Source: Pezicula radicicola (taxonomy: Eukaryota > Ascomycota > Leotiomycetes > Helotiales > Dermateaceae). Taken from it: 64,000 nucleotides of DNA. The notes under the pieces are model-generated. The model was not told the DNA's origin. It saw nothing but the letters and a program-made list of their open reading frames with translations, and made no database searches. The stretch is taken from the NCBI GenBank assembly GCA_003008705.1, contig PDUO01000003.1:497891-561890 (forward strand), given 5' to 3'. Every line of letters begins with the position of its first letter. Position 1 is the stretch's first letter. This document shows positions 56,858 to 64,000 of this stretch, one piece after another. Made by a program: the position numbers and the translations under genes.

Positions 56858-58585
56858 TCACATAGTAGCATAGCGGGAATGACGTTTGATCCGTGACCTC
56901 GCAGGCGGAGGCATCGATAAATGTCGATCTGCGAAGTGTAAGGTTTCAAAATCTCTCGGGATTGTAGCTTGCTCCTCATCCACACCACCTAACACACCCC
57001 CCTGCACCCGCTTTTCATCAAATTCTCTACCCTTCCCCTTTACCAACGTAGATCGACTTCTACTCTTCTTATATTCCCCTCCCACAGTCGGGCCACCAGG
57101 TCCTTCTCTCTCCCCAGAGCTTGAAAGCATGAACCATATTGTGCACAAGCTAGAAGCAAGAATGAAGCTCGTTAAGAACCAGGCAGCCCCTTTATCTGCC
57201 TTTTTGGCCGGCGTGATTTGGGTTACAGCAGGTATTGCAGAGGAGTTGTGGCCTGCGTTGGGATCCGAAGCACTTGTTCCGCCAGTGCTGTTTGTTAGAG
57301 GTGCCTGAGATTGTTGGATTAGAGTTCCGAGGATCACTTCCATGGCTGCCATTTCTTGGCCAACCCCATTACTTCCGTCCCATGTAGCATTGTCGTTCCA
57401 CTTCAACCCACAAACTTGTCCGCTTGGGACGGAGATGCCGGATACTGTGCCAATGCATTGAGCTGCTGCAGCTTCGGCCGACGAGCGTAGAAGACCGATG
57501 ATCGTGTCATAGGTATATGGTGCCATTTGAGTTGTCGCAGCCATCCAACGAGAAAGATAAGCTTTGAAGGAATGCTGATCAACATTACAAGCATTAGAAG
57601 CTTCGCATATGTCTGTCATAGCGCCGTTGGGAAAGTAAATCTGTGAGATGCGAGTTAAGAGACCAGTAGTCCGATTTTCCCATAAAGCATCACCATTAGT
57701 CTGGAAAATAGTAAGCCAGATGATCTCAATCTAAACAGCAAGAACGTACGTAGTTATACAGAGTAGCAGCCCCAATCAGCATGGTTCCAGCGTTGTAACT
57801 CCACTGGTTGTGGTCGACTTGGGAACAATTAAGGTTGGAGTCGGAATTGTCATAAACATTGAAGTCGTCATCAATCAGCTTGACAGCATACAACCAATCC
57901 CAGATCTTTGCAGCCCATTGCGCGTACTCATCATCGTTTGTGTACCTAGCCAGTCGGCTTGCAAGATTGAAGAGACAACCATTCGCAATGGTATTCTTGA
58001 GGTTGTAACCTAAATTGGCCGGTTCAACCTGCCACCTAATCCCCCCTCCACACGATCCTGTATCCCATCGAGCAATCTGTTCGTTGTAAACGGCTTGAGC
58101 GAGGGAAAGCCAAGAAGGCGAACCAGCTGGTGGATTCGGAAAGTTGGTCTCGGCAGCGGATAGAGCCGCCATTCCCCAGAAAGCTTGATCATCGTTACCC
58201 ATAGTGAAGGTTTCGTTTGGAGGCATGTAATCATTGTACGGGCCGACTTGAAATAGCAAGGCTTGTGAGACGACTGAATTGTAGGTGGAATCTCCAGTGT
58301 AATGCCAATAATCCACCATTGCGCCCATGAGTGCACCGCATTCCCACCAGTAATACGGCTGGGGTAACAGTCCTGGAGTTTGTCCGCTTGTGTTTCCCTT
58401 GTAGTAGGACATCACGCCGTATGCAATATCGGCGGCGGCACTTTTTATGGAATCTGCCGCCATCAACATGAATTTCGAGACCTTGGGAAAAACATACCCT
58501 GGGAATTAATATCCAGTTCAATGGCCATGATGTGATGCGCCAGGAACAGCCAAAGCAAGACGCAAAACGACGTTAAGTTGGCCAT
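56858..58585 (-). CDS. GH76 endo-1,6-alpha-mannosidase (DFG5/DCW1 type)
   Basis: Three exons on the minus strand (58498-58585, 57750-58453, 56858-57700) give 544 aa. An N-terminal signal peptide ([20 protein letters not shown]) precedes the GH76 domain, which begins [40 protein letters not shown] and [10 protein letters not shown] carry the catalytic Asp pair 117/118; GGGIRWQ and [20 protein letters not shown] are further family blocks. A late hydrophobic span ([20 protein letters not shown]) is followed by a basic cytosolic-type tail, so the protein looks like a single-pass membrane form rather than GPI-anchored. DFG5/DCW1 enzymes link GPI proteins to wall glucan and are needed for cell-wall building. 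Splice sites are canonical. Confidence 0.93.
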
Positions 58586-59473
58586 GTTGAACTGCAGCGT
58601 TGAAGTGATGGGCAGCAATAATGAGGAAATGGGTGGGATATTTTAACCAGTAGTCATGGTCCCAGTACTTGTTATCTAGGTAGGTACAAGTAGAGAAAAC
58701 GGAAGAGGAAGGAATAGATCAGTAGTCTACCCACGGCAACCTTAATACGCACTATCGCATACCTTGAGGCATACTTGCACGAGTGAGATGATGAAGATCA
58801 AGGACAAAGAAAAGCTTGAACCAGGCCAAATGCGGAATTTGGGACCTATACCTATACCTGCTTTACTTACCATGGCGTCGTGCTAGGTGTGTGCTAGGTG
58901 GGCTTGGTGCCAGGTCCCCCGGATGGATGCGGATGTCATATTGTCAGGTGCCTCTGTTCAACGTTGGACACAATGGCATACTGCAGGCTAACGCAATCAC
59001 TCAGAATAATGAGGCAGGGATTCTCATCTCCTCACAACGCTTGTTTAAGCCTCGAGGCAACATCGCCAAGGAGTCTGGGGTCGAATATGGCTTCAGTGCT
59101 TCGAAGCTTCGACCTCTCAGGGGCACAAAAGTACAAAGTACAGTACAGGCACAAACACGCTGTAGTACACCTATTGTGGTCGAACGACTTCTCTGCGACA
59201 GGTGCTCAGGAAGGTAATCCAAGAGTAAAGAGTGGTGGTGGTCTGAGAAGTTGATAAGGTGGGTTGGTAGTGGTGGGTAGCATTGCGATTCAGATTCAGA
59301 TCTCCAGCAGTCCAGCTAGGTACGTAGCTGGCATGAACCTAAGTGGAGGATGAAAGAATTTGGCACGTGATGCAGAAACACGGACGTGACTTCAAACGCG
59401 ACCCTTCTTTCAACGACCTCCCTTCACTCGACCAACTTCATCATCAACAACATCAACATCGACGGCGGCCAAG
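58586..59473. other. Divergent promoter region, nothing else recognised
   Basis: About 0.9 kb between the GH76 gene (minus) and the F-box gene (plus), presumably a shared promoter region. ORFs within it have no family features. Confidence 0.55.
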
Positions 59474-61085
59474 ATGGCGGATCTGCACGCAATCCAGAAG
59501 AGAATACTTCGCATGGATGAGGACAGTGGGAAGGAATTGACTGATATGGTGGCAAGAGTCCAAGGCATACTTGATATTGGGTCGTTCAAGTCAAACTTCA
59601 TCAGTCATGCCACGCACAACTTATGCCTTCAGAAATTCCAGATTCTCGACTCGGAAAAACTCAAAGGCTGCCCTCTAGACAATGGTCGCCATGACCATCT
59701 GCCAATTGATAACTTCTCGCTTGGCTCACTCGACCTCTTACCTCGTGAGATAATACAAACAATCCTATTGGACCTCGACCTCTTCACCTTGACCTTACTT
59801 AGGGCCACCAGTCAGTCAATGCGTCTTGCTGTTGATAGCCTGCCACAATATCGGGACATCGTCAAACATGCACCCAATAGTCTCCGTGGAATCCTGAGCC
59901 TTGAGCTTGGCAAGTGGATCTCTTGTCGACGACTCCATAGTCAACTCGTCCAAACAGACTGCTCGACCTGCAAAGGGTTTGGTGGATATCTCTATCTTCC
60001 GACCTGCAGGCGTGTCTGCTATTTCTGCTATACTCATAAAGAGAAATGGTCCCCTTGGACGGCAGCGAAAGCAAAAGCACATTATGAGCTGAAGCCTTCA
60101 GATCTCGCTGGACTTCCAACGGCAAGAACACTTCCAGGTCGTTATGGATTAATTCATGAGAAGAAGCATCGATCAAGAATCAGTTTGATTGATGTCAGTG
60201 CAGTGCGGAAAGCTGCAGTGCTGCTCCATGGTTCAGAGCGGAAAGCAGCGAGGTACGCCTATCGTCGTCCGGTCCTGTGAAGTTACTAACTATTATAGTG
60301 TACGACTACTTCGACGTATAGATCGTTTGACTAATTGGCAGGCAAGGCTTCAAGCTTGGCAGAGCATGCCTCAGAACAGAAGACCTGCTCGCGCACCTGC
60401 GGTGCCCGCCTATACACAAGAGATAGATCTTGAGGACTGTGATCCTCAACGTTCTATGTGTATTGTTCGTTTTCCGTGGCTCAATAAGAAAGATGGCTCT
60501 TCTGACTATGGGGTTGCTTGCACCATGTGCAGGGAAAATATTGACACCGACAGTCATGCAGGCTGGAAGAAAGTCACGTCATTGTACACCCAAAACCAGT
60601 ATATCTATCATATGGTGACATGTCGCGAGACGTTCCAAGAGCTGAGGAAGTTTCTCCGTGAAAGGACAAAACATGGACTTCCGATGGAGGTCAAAGATTC
60701 CTGTGCTTATGCTTGTGCTGGACCCCCATTGTCAAACCACCTGGAGCAAAATAGGCTCGGTTTTACACAGTACTGGTGGCGAGTGGAGAACTACATGCTC
60801 CCTCATGATGGCGATATCAATGGTGACGGTTGCAGAAAAGTCTGCCCAAAACATAAATTCCCCCTGGTTCCTAGCGACGTCGAAGCTAAGTTCGAGGCCA
60901 GCCGCCTGCACCATTGTACGAAACCTGACGGTCGGCTGAAGAAACAGCCAACATTAAAAGGCATCACTATAAACAGCACTCAATTCTATAAAGATGAGCC
61001 CTGGCGTGTGTTTAATTGGATCGACTGGGATGAAATACTTAGGACTAGATTTGGAAGGGACAGGCCTGCGATCGAAAGTCCTTGA
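59474..61085 (+). CDS. F-box protein with Cys-rich middle
   Basis: Two exons (59474-60252, 60299-61085) give 521 aa. The start is the ATG in AAGATGGCG. An F-box lies at about residues 86-130 (LDLLPREIIQTILLDLDLFT, LLRATSQSMRLAVDSL). A Cys cluster follows near 162-184 (CSTCKGFGGYLYLPTC, then VCYFC), possibly binding zinc. More Cys/His pairs occur after the intron (YGVACTMCRE, MVTCRETF, KVCPKHKF, RLHHCTKP). F-box proteins recruit targets to the SCF ubiquitin ligase through Skp1; the target is unknown. This architecture is common among large fungal F-box families. The intron (GTACGC, ACTAAC branch site, TTATAG) is canonical. No lesion seen. Confidence 0.87.
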
Positions 61086-61872
61086 ACAGGCTAGATTTCA
61101 TCTCCAAGTACATCGAAGTTTTAACACTGCTCTAGCAGTAGAAACAGTTTCGAGAAAATTTTGGTAAAGGGGATACATACACTGCCCGGCTTGAAGATTG
61201 AAGCTGCTCTACCTCGGTGTAAGATGCAGTGCGTGTGCTACGGCGATTCGAGATCTGAAACATCAGCCTGAGGTCGTTGGTTCTCAACTCTCTGCCAGTA
61301 TAAGTCAGCTGCCACAAGCAAAAGTCCACCATACTCAAGTTTTGAGAAGTCAATTCTCAATGCGAAGCGTCCAATCTCCCAGGCTAGCAGTCATACATTG
61401 AAAGTTCTGAGGCATGTTGACCACACCAATATTATTGGTGAATGTGTTGCTACGCGATATGCATATACCTTGGTCTGTCATACAGCTGTGTACCTCTTGA
61501 GTTGAGTGAAAATGCCGCCTTGCCAGCGGAATTACAACTGCATTTAGCATGGCAACACAACCAACACGTTTTAACCCGCTGTGTTGAGCAACATGTGCTC
61601 CAATGGTCGTATGAGAGACTAAGGGATAAGGTCATTGTAGGAGATGATTGAAGGAAAGCGAGTTCAGAAGTGGTCTGTATAAAATATCTATATACTAGCC
61701 GTTTACTCTTAAGGCACAAAGCCACTACAAGCAAAATAGATAGTTTCAACCGCATCTTAATAATAAATATGTTTAGTATATACGAAAACTACAACTGTGC
61801 AATTGATTCATCATCCTTGATTCCAATCAACAACCTAATATATCATTTAACCTCCCCCTCCAAACCACCCAT
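61086..61872. other. Convergent spacer, nothing recognised
   Basis: About 0.8 kb between the F-box gene 3' end and the nitrilase pseudogene 3' end. Short ORFs only. Confidence 0.55.
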
Positions 61873-63296
61873 TCAAGCAAGAACACCATGACCCACATCA
61901 GTAAACCCGTTCGTCGCCTCCTTTACACCAACCCCATTAAACACCTTCTTACATACACCACTCAGCCCCTTACTCTTCGGTGGATCAAGCGGCATTGAAA
62001 GTCCAACGCGATCCTGAGTATATAAGTTCCTAGACCACTATCTTGATCCGCTTCCGTACTAAGTTCCTTACGACACGTATCAACTAATAATCGAATGAGA
62101 TCCGGTCTCATGTAATGACCTCCGAAATCTGCTAGTGCTTTGGGGAGGTGGCATTCATTAAGATCGATCTACCAAGGTGTCAAGAGTCAGTATCGTCTCC
62201 CAAGAAAATCTAGCAAATAAGCAAGCAAGCTAGAATTAAACATTATTTATAAAAGAAAGTGGGAAAAGAGTGAACATACATCAACGAAAATCAATCCTTC
62301 GAAATCAGAATCCGGTTTAGCAAGTAACTGACCCATCAGGACCAAAGATCCTCGAATGTCTATTATACCTCTCCAGCGTCTCAACATCCACACCCTCCGG
62401 TGTGTTCTTCGCTACACCTTCCCGTGATATACGTTGGAAGGGCGCAAGTACATAAGTACAGGTTTCGATGGCATAAGCGGGGGGTACGATGTCGGAATTT
62501 GGGTCTGAGATGTTTGTGTAGGGATCTATTTTTGTGCGGGTTTCTTGGTTGGGCTAGATGGGCCAAGCTGCGATGTGAACGTGTTTTGAGGGGGTTTAGT
62601 ATTAAATAGGAAGAGGGAAGAGGGGAAGGGAGATATAGTTGTTCACCATCAGCACAATTCATAGCCTTCAAAAAAGGATTCATATTCTCCCAACAATTCA
62701 ACTGACCAACTCACCCAATATCAGTCTGAGTAACACTCCGAAACGTATCACCAATCCCATCACCGAAACCCAATTTCTCTACATGAATGGGCTTGATTTT
62801 TCGACGATAATTAAGAATTTCTCCTTGCGGCGATATCAGGACTTGAGCTAGGTGGAGCGAAGAGAGATCGATTTCTGAGTAGCCTAGTGAGACGAAGATA
62901 CTGATATTGCGTGCTGCGAATCGGATTCTCCTCATCTCGGGTGAGGAGAATGGGAGACTGTTTTCTTTGTAGGCTTTTAGGAAGGGGAGGGATTGTTGGT
63001 AGTTGATCTTCCACATCCAGTAGGGGTATCTGGGGATCCCTGTACTTGCTTGTAAGCGTACTAGCTTATGTAGAACAAAGAGAAATAGTGCTCAAGCTTG
63101 TATTTATTGAGTATATAGTTTCCAAGGGGGACAAGAATATAAACATACAAACTTCTGGAAAAGCAACGAGTTTACACCCTGCCTTCCCAGCCTCATTGAT
63201 CCAATGAATTGTCTTCCGTACTGATTTTTCAAGGTTGAACCAGCCAGGCTCGGCTTGTACAGCTGCGGCTTTGTATTGTTTGATTGAGGCAGGCAT
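61873..63296 (-). pseudogene. Nitrilase-family (C-N hydrolase) pseudogene, multiple lesions
   Basis: On the minus strand the segments 63149-63296, 62639-63039, 62280-62580 and 61873-62168 rebuild a nitrilase. The catalytic triad is still readable: Glu in LVAFPEVW, Lys in [14 protein letters not shown], Cys in [14 protein letters not shown]. Lesions: TGA at 62711-62713 (TDIG-stop-VGQLNCW, where an Arg would fit); a 58-nt intron (62581-62638) whose ends read CT...AC although a TACTAAAC branch site is present; TAG at 62554-62556 ([17 protein letters not shown]); an apparent one-base insertion near 62331 before QLLAKPDSDFEG; and another frame change between about 62010 and 62045. The 3' end reads [15 protein letters not shown] and VFNGVGVKEATNG. 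Fungal nitrilases hydrolyse nitriles or cyanide-like compounds. This copy is almost certainly dead. Confidence 0.85.
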
Positions 63297-64000
63297 TTTG
63301 CAGATTCTGGCATCTGAAATATTCTTGAATATTGAGTTGAAACTTTTCAGAGTGTTTGGCTTATTTGGTGGGAACTCTGCTTGTCTGCTAATTTTTTATA
63401 AATTTCTTACCGTCTTATCCGAGGAGAAAGAGCATCCTCGGGATGTAGTCTTGATCGTGGAATGAGATCATTGTGGTCGCCATCCAGACCCAGATTGAGG
63501 ACAAAGTATATCTTCGGAATATGGTTTGGATATTGGTATGAGATCATTGTGTCCGCCTTTCAAATCCCTGCTGAGGACAAAGGAAGATAAATGTAAGTAG
63601 AAAGGGGAAGTGTTGAGGTATGTGAACAGACATGGAAATTTCGACCCTTGAAAACAGTGTTGAAGAACTCGCTTGGGTTCAATTAATGAAGGAGAATGCT
63701 CCTTCAAGCAATTAGAAAGGGGAGTGAGAGCAGCATTGTGACGACCGAAAAGTATTCCGATGAACCTATAAGAAACCAAACGAGGTGATGTAAATGGCAC
63801 CGATCTCAAAGTAAATTTGACAGTAAACATAGCAGTCGCAAAGATAAGGGAAGTTAACAAAACTGGTCACTTATTCAGGGCCCTTTGTTAGCGGTATGCT
63901 CCTCAAAATAGATAGGCACAAAGGCAAGATAGTCCTTAAACTCAACTAATAGTAGAACGAGGGGCTTGATAACGAATTGAAAGACAAATGGTGGTATCTA
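63297..64000. other. Window end, nothing recognised
   Basis: About 0.7 kb upstream of the nitrilase pseudogene. A GAGATCATTGTG word with flanking AGGACAAAG occurs twice (about 63460-63510 and 63540-63590), a small direct repeat. No gene seen. Confidence 0.5.

Overview
The window is nuclear DNA of a filamentous ascomycete. Almost every gene is broken by short GT-AG introns of about 46-110 nt, many with a CTAAC or CTGAC branch site. The family set (INSIG, EAF1/Vid21, SPP2, ZW10, HET, fungal rhodopsin-domain, NmrA, GH76, nitrilase) is typical of Pezizomycotina. Protein style and moderate GC suggest Leotiomycetes, but that is an inference. I rebuilt about 21 protein loci by joining reading frames at splice sites; in each spliced model the exon lengths sum to a multiple of three.

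Layout. 0-3.2 kb: a seven-exon cytochrome P450 and a small VOC/glyoxalase gene, each otherwise well formed but carrying one in-frame stop. 4.9-14.3 kb: conserved housekeeping genes, namely an INSIG-type sterol-sensing ER protein, the NuA4 subunit EAF1/Vid21 and the spliceosome factor SPP2. 14.3-47.6 kb: an accessory, gene-poor, partly AT-rich region. It holds an NmrA-like gene, a His-rich secreted protein, a secreted amidase, a CorA-like relic, a HET-type gene, a GH13 alpha-glucosidase, a rhodopsin-domain membrane protein, an O-methyltransferase, an alpha-glucoside/sugar MFS permease and a DszA/NtaA-type flavin monooxygenase. Between them lie a degenerate satellite (27.6-28.4 kb, outliers near 15.1 and 17.4 kb), a roughly 500-bp terminal-inverted-repeat element (31.8-32.3 kb) and decayed coding sequence. 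47.7-61.1 kb: a small Cys-rich protein, then conserved genes (M16 metalloprotease, ZW10, GH76 alpha-1,6-mannanase of the DFG5/DCW1 type, an F-box protein). 61.9-63.3 kb: a nitrilase-family pseudogene with several lesions, including an intron whose termini read CT...AC.

Functional links. The alpha-glucosidase and the permease, about 9 kb apart, are a plausible import-and-hydrolysis pair for alpha-glucosides. P450, O-methyltransferase, NmrA and monooxygenase are typical accessory metabolism, but no polyketide or peptide synthase is present, so I do not call a biosynthetic cluster. I found no CRISPR array, rRNA or convincing complete tRNA. The most unusual signals are the lone stop codons in otherwise intact genes, non-canonical GC-AG and CT-AC introns, the new-looking satellite and TIR element, and an identical 11-mer in three introns of one amidase gene.
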